Shown: positions 32,829-41,816, numbered from the stretch's first letter. The stretch is DNA of 64,000 nucleotides from Solirubrobacteraceae bacterium (GCA_016463765.1 JAEMQS010000005.1:38444-102443), one strand, 5' to 3'. The notes: generated by a model not told the origin, from the letters alone. Numbers and translations are program-made.

Positions 32829-32845
32829 GATACCCGCCGGGTATC
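32829..32845. promoter_or_regulatory. LysR-type operator (T-N11-A palindrome)
   Basis: GATACCCG (32829-32836) and CGGGTATC (32838-32845) are perfect 8-bp arms around a single C. Inside them T32831-N11-A32843 matches the LysR-type consensus. It lies 56 bp from the SDR start and 26 bp from the LysR start, close to the likely LysR-gene -10 (TATCCT, 32859-32864). That is the normal position for autoregulation and activation of a divergent target. Confidence 0.65.
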
Positions 32846-32870
32846 GCGAGAGCGCGGCTATCCTGACTGC

Positions 32871-33728
32871 GTGGAAACACGCGAGATGCAGTACTTCGTC
32901 GCGGTCGCCGAAGAACGCCACTTCGGGCGCGCCGCCGAACGTCTGGGCATCAGTCAGCCGCCGCTCTCGCGCGCGATCCGCCAGCTGGAGGTGCGCCTGG
33001 GCACCGACCTCTTCACGCGGACGAGCCGCGGGGTGGAGCTCACCGAGCCGGGCAACGTGCTCCTGCGCGAGAGCCGCGCGGCGTTGGCCGCTGTGGCGGC
33101 CGCGGAGCGCCGCACGCGCCGAGCTGCCACGGATGAGCCGGTAGTGCTTGTGGTGAAGGCCGCGGCCACCGGTCCGCTCGTCACCGACCTGCTCGAGCGG
33201 CACGCCGCCGAACCGGGAGCCGCGCCGGTGAGGCTCGAGCCGTGCGCCATCGGGGAGCAGGTGCGGACGCTGCGCGACGGGCGCGCGGATGCCGCCGTGC
33301 TGCACCTGCCGTACGACGACCTCACCGGCCTGGACATCGTCGAGATCGGGCAGGAGCCGCAGGTGGTGTTCATCGGACGCAGCCATCCGCAGTCCGGCCG
33401 CGACAGCCTCACGCTCGCTGAAGTCCAGGAACTGCTGCACGACGCGCCAACGCCACGCTGGGCCGATGCGGACGGGCGGATCCCCGACGGCCCCGGCCCG
33501 ATCGCGCGCGACCACGGCCAGCTCCAGGCGCTCGTGGCGCTCGGCCAGGCGACCTGGCTTGCGCCGGCATCGTGCCGCGCGATGATGCGCCCGGACATCG
33601 TCGCCATCCCGGTGCCGGACGCAGAACCAATCACCACCGTGCTCGCGTGGCCAGCACACGGCACGTCCGATGCGGTCGCGCACCTGGTGGCCACGGCGAC
33701 CCGTACGGCCGCCGCGCTTCAGGGCTGA
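32871..33728 (+). CDS. LysR-type transcriptional regulator
   Basis: The 285-residue protein has an N-terminal winged HTH (about 1-60, FGRAAERLGISQPPLSRAIR and LEVRLGTDLFTRTSRGVELT). A periplasmic-binding-protein-like effector domain follows. It begins with GTG 32871, 6 nt after TATCCT (32859-32864), consistent with a leaderless transcript. The divergent SDR gene and the palindrome at 32829-32845 mark the probable target and site. The effector is unknown, possibly the SDR substrate. Confidence 0.92.
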   Translation: METREMQYFVAVAEERHFGRAAERLGISQPPLSRAIRQLEVRLGTDLFTRTSRGVELTEPGNVLLRESRAALAAVAAAERRTRRAATDEPVVLVVKAAATGPLVTDLLERHAAEPGAAPVRLEPCAIGEQVRTLRDGRADAAVLHLPYDDLTGLDIVEIGQEPQVVFIGRSHPQSGRDSLTLAEVQELLHDAPTPRWADADGRIPDGPGPIARDHGQLQALVALGQATWLAPASCRAMMRPDIVAIPVPDAEPITTVLAWPAHGTSDAVAHLVATATRTAAALQG

Positions 33729-33769
33729 CCGCCGCCCGGCGGACGTTCTGGTGTTAACGCTCGATAATG

Positions 33770-33789
33770 GCGGTTATGTAAACAACCGC
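33770..33789. terminator. Weak hairpin between converging LysR and copper-oxidase genes
   Basis: GCGGTT (33770-33775) and AACCGC (33784-33789) are 6-bp inverted arms around an AT-rich 8-nt loop. The flanking 40 bp is the most AT-rich stretch nearby. It could end both converging transcripts, but the stem is short and T-runs are missing. Confidence 0.3.
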
Positions 33790-33795
33790 GAAGAG

Positions 33796-36700
33796 TCAGG
33801 TACAGACCCGGACCGTCGTCCGGACCGAGGACGTCCGGCTCTTGCCGCGTTTCAGCGTGATGTACGCGCGGGCGCCCACCGTCACGGACGTTCCTGGGGT
33901 TCGCGTCGGGCTGATGCGGTCCTTGTGCGTGAAAGGTGCGGCGCGGTCGCGGGAGCGCAGGCGCGCGTCCTGGCTGAAGTCGACGCGGCGGACCTTGACG
34001 AACGGGTTGTTCTTGCGGGCTTGTCTCGTGGCCCGCAGCGTCAGGGCGAACGTCTGGCCCGGCCGGACGCAGGCTTTAGGGACGCCGAGGCTGAGCCGCG
34101 CGCCGGTGACGGTCTTGGTGACGGTCCGGAGCGGTCCCCGGTAGTTGGCGGGCGGGCGCGCGGTGGTGACCGGGACGCTGGTCGAGTCGCTCCCGACGGT
34201 CTGCGGGACGGCTGTCACCTCGGGCCTGGGGGTCGCAATGGTGCCCTGAACGTTGAGGTTGCGAATCGTATGGCGGTTGGTCAGGCCTCCGGTTGCTGCG
34301 GAGAAGCCCAGCAGCACCCGGTCCGGCAAGGTCAGCGGGACGGTCATGGTCGTGAGATCGTTGACCGAGACGGTCGCTTTCCCACCGGAGAGCACCACCC
34401 GCACCCGCACCGTCGTGTTCTGCAGCCTGGCCGGCAGCTTGGCCCTTCCCAGCCAGTTCAGCGTCTGAAACTCACCGGCCTGTGGGCCGTCGCTCAGGCC
34501 GACGAAGTTCCACTCGTCGCCGGTGCCGTTGGTCGCCGGCAGGAGTGCCACGGCCCAGCCGGGAGTCCCACCGAAGCCGAGTGACCCGCCGAGGCCGCCG
34601 ATCTCCGTGGCCGTGGCACCGCGGGCGGGGTCGGCGAGGACCATCGCGATGCCGTCCGCGCCGGTGCCGCCGGCGATCGTCGCGTCGAATTGGACCGTCA
34701 GGTCGCGCGTGGAGTCCAGTTCCTCCGGCCAGTAGGCGCTGCCGCGCTGGTCCTGCGTCGCCTCGGTGAGTCGCAATCCCCCGTCAGTGATGGTGGCGGC
34801 GCCGTTCAGGGTCCAGCCGCCGGCGCTCGGGTCGGCGATGACGGAGGGTCGCGGTGGCGTGAAGCCGGTCAGGGCCAACGTCAACGGCGGACCGCTGGCC
34901 GGGGACACGACCAGGTCGCCGTCAGCCGTCCCACGTCGCAGCTTGAGCGTCACCTCCCCGTCCGCGGGTACGTCGAACGGCGTGGCCGGCCCCTGCGCGA
35001 CTGACCAGCCCGCACCGGGTGTCGCAACCCTCGTGATCCGTGCGGCCGCCGTGCCGGAGTTCGTCAGGCTCACGACCGTCTCGGGGTCCGACACCGACAC
35101 CCGCTGAACCTTCAGCCGCGGCGAGAGGCCGGTGAGCGCGAGGCGGAGGTCCGGCCCGGTCGCCGGGCTCAGGATGAGGTCCCCGTTCGCGGTGCCGCGC
35201 CGCAGCCTCAACGTCACCTCGCCGCCGGCGGGCACCGTCACCGGGAGCGTCGGACCGGCGCTCTGCGACCAGTCGGCCCCGGGCAGCACCGCCTGGGTGA
35301 TCGTCGCCGCCGCGGCTCCGCGGTTGCGGATGCGCACCTCCGACTCGGCGCCGCTCTCGGACACGCGCTCGAGCGCGAGGGTCGGCTCGGGACCGTCGTT
35401 CGGGATCAGCTCCGTGAAACCCAGGACGTCGTCCCCGGGAAGCTGCACGCGCACGAACCGCGCGGTACGCCGAACGCTCACCGTGACCGACTCCCCTACG
35501 GTGGCCGGCAGCTGTGTGGCCGTCACTCCCCCCTGCGCCCTGGTGTCCTCCACGCTGACCGAGGTGAACGGGCGGTCCGACGTGTACACCCACGCGGAGG
35601 CCAGACGAGCGCCGGACGCGCCCGTGGGGTTGGCGATCGTCAACGACTCGAGGTGGCGCGAGCGCCCGAGGTCGACTTGCCACCAAGGCTCGCGCTCCTT
35701 CTTCGTGGCGATCGAGCTCGCGGCCGAGGTATCGCCGTCGAAGCCCTTCCACGCGTCGTGCGCTCCTGCCGCCATCGAGCTCACCGTTGTGGTGGCGTCG
35801 GGGAGGCCTCCGGCGGCCGGCGTGACCGAGATGATCGCCGCACGCGACGGAACCCCGGCGCTGTCGACGACGAACAGCATGTAGCGGCCCGCCGGCACCT
35901 GATTGCCGTTGGCGGGGATAGTCATGGCCACGCGGTCACCTTCGAGGGTCACGTCCAGCGGGACGAAGGTGCCGGAGAAGTCGAACTGGTGCGTCGTGGC
36001 CGACAGACGGACCAGCGACGCGCTGCGGATCGACGCGGCCTGCGGTGAGGAGACGGTGATGCGCTCTCCCCATGCGGCCGAGACCGGCGCCCGCGAGATC
36101 TCCGGTCGCGGCGCCAACTGGCCCGAGCCGTCCTTCTTGAACAGGTACGGCGGCGAGAAGTACGCGCCGTTGTATTCGTGCACGGCGGTGTTGGTGACCG
36201 AGTCGTTGGCCGACGTCCCCGCTGACCACACCCGCCCGTCGGGCAGGAGCGCCGACACGGAGTGGTACTGACGCTGGCGCGGCGTCTCCGCCATCGCCGA
36301 CCACTGGCCGGTCGTCGGCGACCAGCGCTCGACGCCCATGACGGGGGTGCCCACGGCCGGGCTTCCGGAGGAGTTCCCGCCGACGACGATCGCGCTGCCG
36401 TCAGGCAAGGTGACCGCGGTGCCGGTCATGTGGGGATCGGACATCACCCCCGCGTCGCGCGCGACCGGCTCGCCGGAGGAGACGTCCAGCGTGTACGACC
36501 CGCGTGACGTCCCGCCACCGATCGCGAGCAGCGTGTGCGGACCGACCATGGTGGCCGTCATCCGCCGCCGAATCTGCAGCAGGGCGAGGTTGTTGGCGCT
36601 GGTCAGCGACCCGGAGCCGGAAAGGCTGAGGACCTGGCGGGTGGCGGGCCGGCTGTCCTGCGGGTCGGTGGCGTTCTCGATGACGAAGCGACCGTCGGGC

Positions 36701-37293
36701 GTGCGGAGCGCCAGCGGATACTCGTCTGCAGGGAAGTACACGTTCAGCCGGCGAGAGACACCGGTCGTGGCGTCGACGACGTCAGCCCCCGTGCCACCCC
36801 GGCCGCCGATCGCGACGATGTCGCCGTCGCTGGTGATCCCGCCCCCGGGGTACCAGCGGCCGCTGGCCATCGATGACCACGCTCCGAAGGTCCCGGAACT
36901 CGGGTCGTAGACCTGGACGACGCTGCTGTCGGTGGCGTTGTTGCCGCCCCCGACGATCGCCACCCTGCCGTCATGCAGCGTGGTGATCAGCGGGCAGAAG
37001 GCGGATGCCGGCGCCAGGTTCGCGCTGCGCCCGACCACGCCGCGCTCCGGATCGATGATGATCGCTCGCCCGTTGTTCGGGGCCAGCGTGTGTGGGCGGC
37101 CGGCGTCGGCTTGATCCCACGCGACGATGCGGCCATCGCTTGTCACCGTCGCGGAGATCGGGACAACCGGGTACTCCTGCACCGCGCTCCAACGGCCCTT
37201 CGTCCCAGGATCGGCACCCGCGAGGCCAGGTGCCACGGCGCTGGTCACCACTGCGCCCACGCTGACGGCGAGCAGGAGGCGAGCGAGGTTCAC
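33796..37293 (-). CDS. Secreted radical copper oxidase (galactose/glyoxal oxidase type) with added carbohydrate-binding domains
   Basis: From GTG 37293 the protein has 1165 residues and a classical signal peptide (VNLARLLLAVSVGAVVTSAV, then APGLAGA); a GTG at 37353 would add 20 residues. The seven-bladed kelch domain keeps the galactose-oxidase metal-radical residues: C100 (AFCPL), Y148 (GRWYPGG), Y343-H344 (RQYHSV) and H435 (TTHQFDF). DUF1929-like sheets end near 495. A discoidin/F5-8C-like domain (about 500-640) follows, then two copies of an 85-residue beta repeat (655-830), an L-type-lectin-like domain (835-1020) and a basic tail. It should oxidise an alcohol or aldehyde and release H2O2 outside the cell. 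In fungal galactose oxidase the F5/8C domain is N-terminal; here it is C-terminal. Confidence 0.87.
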   Translation of the reverse strand: MNLARLLLAVSVGAVVTSAVAPGLAGADPGTKGRWSAVQEYPVVPISATVTSDGRIVAWDQADAGRPHTLAPNNGRAIIIDPERGVVGRSANLAPASAFCPLITTLHDGRVAIVGGGNNATDSSVVQVYDPSSGTFGAWSSMASGRWYPGGGITSDGDIVAIGGRGGTGADVVDATTGVSRRLNVYFPADEYPLALRTPDGRFVIENATDPQDSRPATRQVLSLSGSGSLTSANNLALLQIRRRMTATMVGPHTLLAIGGGTSRGSYTLDVSSGEPVARDAGVMSDPHMTGTAVTLPDGSAIVVGGNSSGSPAVGTPVMGVERWSPTTGQWSAMAETPRQRQYHSVSALLPDGRVWSAGTSANDSVTNTAVHEYNGAYFSPPYLFKKDGSGQLAPRPEISRAPVSAAWGERITVSSPQAASIRSASLVRLSATTHQFDFSGTFVPLDVTLEGDRVAMTIPANGNQVPAGRYMLFVVDSAGVPSRAAIISVTPAAGGLPDATTTVSSMAAGAHDAWKGFDGDTSAASSIATKKEREPWWQVDLGRSRHLESLTIANPTGASGARLASAWVYTSDRPFTSVSVEDTRAQGGVTATQLPATVGESVTVSVRRTARFVRVQLPGDDVLGFTELIPNDGPEPTLALERVSESGAESEVRIRNRGAAAATITQAVLPGADWSQSAGPTLPVTVPAGGEVTLRLRRGTANGDLILSPATGPDLRLALTGLSPRLKVQRVSVSDPETVVSLTNSGTAAARITRVATPGAGWSVAQGPATPFDVPADGEVTLKLRRGTADGDLVVSPASGPPLTLALTGFTPPRPSVIADPSAGGWTLNGAATITDGGLRLTEATQDQRGSAYWPEELDSTRDLTVQFDATIAGGTGADGIAMVLADPARGATATEIGGLGGSLGFGGTPGWAVALLPATNGTGDEWNFVGLSDGPQAGEFQTLNWLGRAKLPARLQNTTVRVRVVLSGGKATVSVNDLTTMTVPLTLPDRVLLGFSAATGGLTNRHTIRNLNVQGTIATPRPEVTAVPQTVGSDSTSVPVTTARPPANYRGPLRTVTKTVTGARLSLGVPKACVRPGQTFALTLRATRQARKNNPFVKVRRVDFSQDARLRSRDRAAPFTHKDRISPTRTPGTSVTVGARAYITLKRGKSRTSSVRTTVRVCT

Positions 37294-37475
37294 AGGTGAT
37301 CTCAAGGCGGCGTGGATAGGCGTGTCAGCCGCCCACAACGTGACGACGAACACAAATCCGGTAGATCATACCGGCCGCTAGCCCGTTGCGGACATGCGCT
37401 TCGAGTTGTTGGTGCTTCTCGTGCGCTTCACCGAGCTTACGCCGAACGCTCGCACCGTGGTAGTGCGCGCTGACC

Positions 37476-37790
37476 TCAGGTCAGCCAGTCGGAGCGACGG
37501 ACGAACCGGCGGCCGTACTTGACCGCCACGCCCGTCGCGCATCCCAGGTACGCCGGCACGACGTAGAACAGGATGGCGAGGATTGCCCCTGGCGTGTCAC
37601 CCATGTCATCGTGACCCACGTCCGCGCTCGGCTCGTGTCCCAGGGACGCGACGCCCGCGAGGACCACGCCGATCGGCACGAGCGCGACGACGGCGGCCCA
37701 AGGTCGCATGAGCAGCGCGGCCGCCAGGCCAAGCGCGGCGAACCCCGCAGCCGTGAGCATCACCGTGAGCATGTCGGGAGGTACCCGCAT
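37476..37790 (-). CDS. Small three-helix membrane protein, unknown
   Basis: The 104-residue protein has hydrophobic segments near 7-27, 31-48 and 68-88, with a polar acidic loop HEPSADVGHDDMGDT before the third. The end is basic (KYGRRFVRRSDWLT), which suggests a cytoplasmic C-terminus. I do not recognise the family. It is divergent from the MetF-like gene (53 bp between starts) and lies upstream of the copper oxidase on the same strand, 182 bp away. Confidence 0.6.
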   Translation of the reverse strand: MRVPPDMLTVMLTAAGFAALGLAAALLMRPWAAVVALVPIGVVLAGVASLGHEPSADVGHDDMGDTPGAILAILFYVVPAYLGCATGVAVKYGRRFVRRSDWLT

Positions 37791-37843
37791 AGGCGCTTGA
37801 GGTTTCGATACCCGACACGGGCAGGGACCGATACGGTCGCGGG

Positions 37844-38776
37844 GTGAACCTCACCACTCGCATCAGCGCCGGACAGGGAGGCTTCGTCCTCTTTGCCATC
37901 ACACCGCCCCGGCAGTCCACGCCGACCGATCAGCTCCCTGAGATCGCCCGCGCCACCATCGAGCGCCTACGTCACCTCGATCTCGACGGCCTGGTGCTCT
38001 ACGACATCGACGACGAGAGTTCCCGCAATCCGAACGAGCGGCCGTTTCCCTTCAGTCCGACGGTTGATCCGTCCGTCTATCGCTCGGACTACCTCCAGCA
38101 GTGGCCACTCCCGGCGATCGTCTACCGCGCGGTCGGCAAGTACCAGCGCGATGAGCTGGGCACCTGGCTCACCGACCAGGACCCCGACCGCACGCTGACC
38201 GTGATGGTCGGCGCCGCGTCCAGCGGAGCCGTCGTCCCCGTGTCACTCGCCGAGGCCCAGGCGATGCGCTCCGAGCTGAACCCGGACCTGCTCATGGGCG
38301 GCGTGGCCATCCCCGAACGACACAGCCGTCGCGAGAACGAGCATCTTCGGCTCATCGCCAAGCAGGAGGCAGGCTGCCGGTTCTTCGTGACCCAGGTCGT
38401 CTACGACCTCAACGCGGCCAAGAATCTCGTCTCCGACTACCGCTACGAGTGCGATGCGCGAGGTCTGGAGCCGGTGCCCGTCGTCTTCACCTTCTCGGCG
38501 TGCGGCTCGATGAAGACCCTCGAGTTCCTCCGCTGGCTCGGCGTCGATGTCCCGCGGTGGATCGAGAACGACCTCCGGCACGCGACGAACCCGCTGCAGG
38601 CGTCCTTGGACCAGGCTGTCGCCACAGCGGTCGAGATCATCGACTTCTGTCGCCGGCTCGGGGTGCCATTCGGCCTGAACATCGAGAGCGTCTCGATCCG
38701 CCGTGAGGAGATCGAGGCGTCGGTGGAGCTGGCCGCGCAGCTGACGGCGCACGTCCGGTCGGCGGCTTCGACCTGA
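37844..38776 (+). CDS. MetF-like methylenetetrahydrofolate reductase family protein
   Basis: The 310-residue protein has a TIM-barrel pattern related to MetF. It starts FVLFAITPPRQSTPTDQLPE, followed by DGLVLYDIDDESSRNPNERP, LMGGVAIPERHSRR and GCRFFVTQVVYDLNAAKNL. The last is the family segment just after the folate site. It differs from classic MetF in the N-terminal half. It looks closer to the small mycobacterial MTHFR-type proteins such as Rv2172c, some of which are reported to work without flavin. Folate or C1 chemistry is likely, the exact reaction is not. TACGGT (37832-37837) is 6 nt before GTG 37844, pointing to a leaderless mRNA. Confidence 0.7.
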   Translation: MNLTTRISAGQGGFVLFAITPPRQSTPTDQLPEIARATIERLRHLDLDGLVLYDIDDESSRNPNERPFPFSPTVDPSVYRSDYLQQWPLPAIVYRAVGKYQRDELGTWLTDQDPDRTLTVMVGAASSGAVVPVSLAEAQAMRSELNPDLLMGGVAIPERHSRRENEHLRLIAKQEAGCRFFVTQVVYDLNAAKNLVSDYRYECDARGLEPVPVVFTFSACGSMKTLEFLRWLGVDVPRWIENDLRHATNPLQASLDQAVATAVEIIDFCRRLGVPFGLNIESVSIRREEIEASVELAAQLTAHVRSAAST

Positions 38777-38785
38777 TCGACGGGT

Positions 38786-39391
38786 TCAGTGCGCGCGGCG
38801 GTAGCGGATGTGCGTGGCCAGCGGCGAGTGCAGGACCTCGACGGGTTCCATCCCGAAGGACTCGACGCCGTCGAAGATCCGCTCGCCGGAGCCGAGGAGC
38901 ACTGGCGCGATGTCGAGCGTCAGCTCGTCGACGACCCCGGCGATGAGCGCCTGCCGCACCGTCGAGGCGCCGCCCGCGATGTCCACCCCGTCGTCGCCGG
39001 CCGTCTCGCGCGCCCGCGCGTAGGCCGTGTCGAAGCCCTCGGTGACGAAGTGGAACGTCGTCCCGCCCTGCATCTCGATCGGGTCGCGCGCGTGATGCGT
39101 CAGGACGAACACCGGGGCGTGGTAGGGCGGCTCGGGTCCCCACCACCCGCGCCAGTCGTCCTCCCACTCCCCACGGATCGGCCCGAACATGTTGCGGCCC
39201 ATGACGTACGCGCCGCGCGGGCGCATGAGCCAGCCGGCGGCCGTCTCGTTGGCCTCGGTGGCGCGCTCGTCGCCCATGTGCCAGCGGTGGACGTCGTGTC
39301 CGCCCTTGCCGAGCGGGTGCTCGCGGCTCTGGTCCGGCCCGGCGACAAAGCCGTCGAGCGAGATCGACATGTGGCAGGTCGTGTCCGGCAT
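38786..39391 (-). CDS. Dihydrofolate reductase-like / RibD C-terminal domain protein
   Basis: The 201-residue protein has the DHFR fold of the RibD-C family: MSISLDGFVAG near the N-terminus, GAYVMGRNMF, FVLTHHARDP and DIAGGASTVRQALIAGVVDEL. Members reduce pteridine-like or other small substrates with NADPH; most have no proven function. The start (ATG 39391) shares one base with the stop of yaaA upstream on the same strand, so the two genes are coupled. It converges on the MetF-like gene, 9 nt away. Confidence 0.85.
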   Translation of the reverse strand: MPDTTCHMSISLDGFVAGPDQSREHPLGKGGHDVHRWHMGDERATEANETAAGWLMRPRGAYVMGRNMFGPIRGEWEDDWRGWWGPEPPYHAPVFVLTHHARDPIEMQGGTTFHFVTEGFDTAYARARETAGDDGVDIAGGASTVRQALIAGVVDELTLDIAPVLLGSGERIFDGVESFGMEPVEVLHSPLATHIRYRRAH

Positions 39392-40182
39392 CAGGCCCCC
39401 GCGCCGGTGCGGACGAACGTCGGCTCGGTGGGCGTGGAGCGGTCGGCGTCGTACGCGTACCCCAGGCCGGTGAACTCGGGCAGCTTGCGCGGGCTGCGGA
39501 TGCGCTCGCGCACCAGCCAGCTGGCCATCGCTCCGCGGGCCCGCTTGGCGAAGAAGGAGATGACCTTCAGCTCACTCGGATCGGACTGCGGGGCGTCCAG
39601 GAAGCGCGGCGAGATCACCTTCGCGCCCAGGGCCTTGGTGTCCACAACCCCGAAGTACTCCGTGCTGGCCAGGTTCAGGAGCACGGCCGGCCCCGGGGAC
39701 TCGTCCAGGTCCTCGGCCAGGAGCGTGGTCACGCGATCGCGCCAGTAGGCGTAGAGCGTGTCGCCGGCCGGTGTGGCGAGCCGCGTGCCCATCTCCAGGC
39801 GGTACGGGGCGATGAGGTCCATGGGCCGCAGCAGGCCGTAGAGCCCGGACAGGATGCGCACGGTCTTCTGCGCCTCGGTGAAGTCGCGCTCGCCGAAGCT
39901 CGTCGCCTCCATGCCCTGGTACACGTCGCCGGCGAACGCCAGGACCGCCGGGCGCTCGCGCCCGGGCTCGAACGGCGGCGCGAACTCGCGGAAGCGCTCT
40001 GAGTTCAAACTCGCGAGCTCGTCGGAGATCGACATCAGCTGGCCGATCTCGTCAGGCGGCATCGCGGCGAGCTGATCGGCCAAGACCTCGGCCCCGTCCA
40101 GCAGACGAGGCTGTGAGTGCTTCTTGGTCGGAAGCTTCGAGTCGAAATCCAGTGACTTGGCGGGCGACAGGACGGTCAACAT
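39391..40182 (-). CDS. yaaA: Peroxide stress protein YaaA (DUF328)
   Basis: The 263-residue protein starts MLTVLSPAKSLDF and has LMSISDELASLNSERF, GDVYQGMEA, LSGLYGLLRPMDLIAPYRLEMG and NLASTEYFGVV, all standard for YaaA. In Escherichia coli YaaA lowers free iron and DNA damage during hydrogen peroxide stress and binds DNA. The gene follows a YchJ-like gene on the same strand after 14 nt and is coupled to the RibD-C gene. The length is normal. Confidence 0.93.
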   Translation of the reverse strand: MLTVLSPAKSLDFDSKLPTKKHSQPRLLDGAEVLADQLAAMPPDEIGQLMSISDELASLNSERFREFAPPFEPGRERPAVLAFAGDVYQGMEATSFGERDFTEAQKTVRILSGLYGLLRPMDLIAPYRLEMGTRLATPAGDTLYAYWRDRVTTLLAEDLDESPGPAVLLNLASTEYFGVVDTKALGAKVISPRFLDAPQSDPSELKVISFFAKRARGAMASWLVRERIRSPRKLPEFTGLGYAYDADRSTPTEPTFVRTGAGA

Positions 40183-40196
40183 AGGCGCGACCGAGC

Positions 40197-40574
40197 CTAT
40201 TGCCCTGGCACCGGTCCGACGTAGAACCAGCGACCGCCTTCGCGCCGAAACGCGCTGTGCTCACGCTGCAGGCCGCGCTGGCCGCGGGCGGCGTCCCAGT
40301 AGTGCGCGTCGAACGCGACGGTGTCCTCGGTGATCTCGAGGATCTCCAGCCGCTGCCACTCCAGGTCGGCGTCGAGTTCCAGCGACGCCGGCCGGGTGGA
40401 TCGGTGCCAGGTCGCCAGCAGGTAGGCGGCGTCGCTGACGGCGAAGGCGCTGAAGCGCGAGCGCATGAGCCGTTCGGCGGTCGGTGCGGCCGCGCCGCGG
40501 TGCAGGGCGCCGCAGCATCCGTCGTAGGGCTCGCCCGAGCCACACGGGCAACGTCTTGGCGCACGCGTCGACAC
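40197..40574 (-). CDS. YchJ-family SEC-C zinc-binding protein
   Basis: The 125-residue protein has an N-terminal SEC-C motif (CPCGSG, YDGCCGALHRG) that should bind zinc. An NTF2-like UPF0225 domain with LMRSRFSAFAVSDAAYLLATW and STRP follows. The function of the family is not established. GTG 40574 is chosen because the family begins directly before CPCGSG and an upstream extension would cross the divergent flavoprotein start. It probably heads an operon with yaaA and the RibD-C gene. Confidence 0.85.
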   Translation of the reverse strand: MSTRAPRRCPCGSGEPYDGCCGALHRGAAAPTAERLMRSRFSAFAVSDAAYLLATWHRSTRPASLELDADLEWQRLEILEITEDTVAFDAHYWDAARGQRGLQREHSAFRREGGRWFYVGPVPGQ

Positions 40575-40614
40575 GGTCAGCGGAGGATCGCAGGCACGTG
40601 GCAAGATCGCCGCC

Positions 40615-41799
40615 GTGGACGCCCGCTCTCCCGACGTGGTGATCATCGGCGCCGGTGCCGCCGGCCTGATGTGCGCCCTGACCGCCGCCTCTCGTGGCCG
40701 TGAGGTCCTGCTCCTCGAGCACGCCAACAAGGCGGGCAAGAAGATCCTCATGTCCGGCGGCGGCCGCTGCAACTTCACCAACATGTACACGGAGCCGGAG
40801 AACTTCTCCTCGCAGAACCCGAACTTCTGCAAGTCCGCGCTGGCCCGCTACACGCCGTGGGACTTCATCGCCATGGTCAGCGAGCACGGCATCGCCTACC
40901 ACGAGAAGAAGCTCGGTCAGCTGTTCTGCGACGAGAAGTCCAAGGCGATCCGCGACATGCTGCTCGACGAGTGCGCGCGTGCCGGCGTCGAGTTGCACCT
41001 GAGCACCGCGGTGCACGAGATCGCGCGGACCGAGGCTGGATACGCGCTCCAGACCGACCTCGGGCCCGTGGCCTCGCCGTCGGTGGTGATCGCGACCGGC
41101 GGCCTGTCGATCCCGACCCTGGGCGCCACGGGCTTCGGCTACGAGATCGCGCGTCAGTTCGGCCACACCGTCCTCCCCACCCGCGCCGGCCTGGTCCCGT
41201 TCATCATCACCGACCAGCTCAAAGAGCTGTGCACCGAGCTGTCGGGCACGTCGGCGGACGCCGTGGTCAGCTGCAACGGGCAGAGCTTCCGCGAGAACAT
41301 CCTGTTCACCCACCGCGGACTGAGCGGCCCGGCGATCCTGCAGATCTCGTCGTTCTGGCAGCTCGGCGATGCCGTGACCATCGACCTGCTGCCCGACCGC
41401 GACGCCCTGGCGTGGCTGCAGGACCAGCAGACGGCCCGCCCCAACAGCGAGCTGAAGACCGTGCTCGGCGAGGTCTTCACCAAGAAGATGGCGGCCCTCC
41501 TCGCCGATGACTGGTTCGCGTCCAAGCCGATGAAGCAGTACACCCCGGCCGAGCTGCGCGACATCGCCGGCAGGCTCGGCGCCTGGCAGGTCGTGCCCGC
41601 CGGCACGGAGGGCTACCGCACCGCCGAGGTCACGCTGGGCGGTGTCGACACCCGCGAGGTCTCGTCGAAGACGATGGAGTCGCGGAAGAGCCCGGGCCTG
41701 TTCTTCATCGGTGAGGTGCTCGACGTCACGGGCCACCTGGGCGGATTCAACTTCCAGTGGGCCTGGGCGTCGGGCCACGCGGCGGCGCAGTTCGTCTGA
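40615..41799 (+). CDS. YhiN/BaiN-type (HI0933) FAD flavoprotein
   Basis: The 394-residue flavoprotein begins with the FAD loop VVIIGAGAAGLMCALTAA. It has the family signature KKILMSGGGRCNFTN, the segment YHEKKLGQLFC, ATGGLSIPTLGATGFGYEIA, and the C-terminal second FAD loop GEVLDVTGHLGGFNFQWAWASG. Members reduce unsaturated or other organic substrates; BaiN acts on bile-acid intermediates, most are uncharacterised. The sequence is strikingly like gammaproteobacterial YhiN, for instance in the QNPNFCKSALARYTPWDF stretch. GC content is nonetheless like its neighbours. Old horizontal transfer is possible. GTG 40615 is 40 bp from the divergent YchJ start. Confidence 0.9.
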   Translation: MDARSPDVVIIGAGAAGLMCALTAASRGREVLLLEHANKAGKKILMSGGGRCNFTNMYTEPENFSSQNPNFCKSALARYTPWDFIAMVSEHGIAYHEKKLGQLFCDEKSKAIRDMLLDECARAGVELHLSTAVHEIARTEAGYALQTDLGPVASPSVVIATGGLSIPTLGATGFGYEIARQFGHTVLPTRAGLVPFIITDQLKELCTELSGTSADAVVSCNGQSFRENILFTHRGLSGPAILQISSFWQLGDAVTIDLLPDRDALAWLQDQQTARPNSELKTVLGEVFTKKMAALLADDWFASKPMKQYTPAELRDIAGRLGAWQVVPAGTEGYRTAEVTLGGVDTREVSSKTMESRKSPGLFFIGEVLDVTGHLGGFNFQWAWASGHAAAQFV

Positions 41800-41816
41800 G
41801 TAGCATCGGCAGCGGC

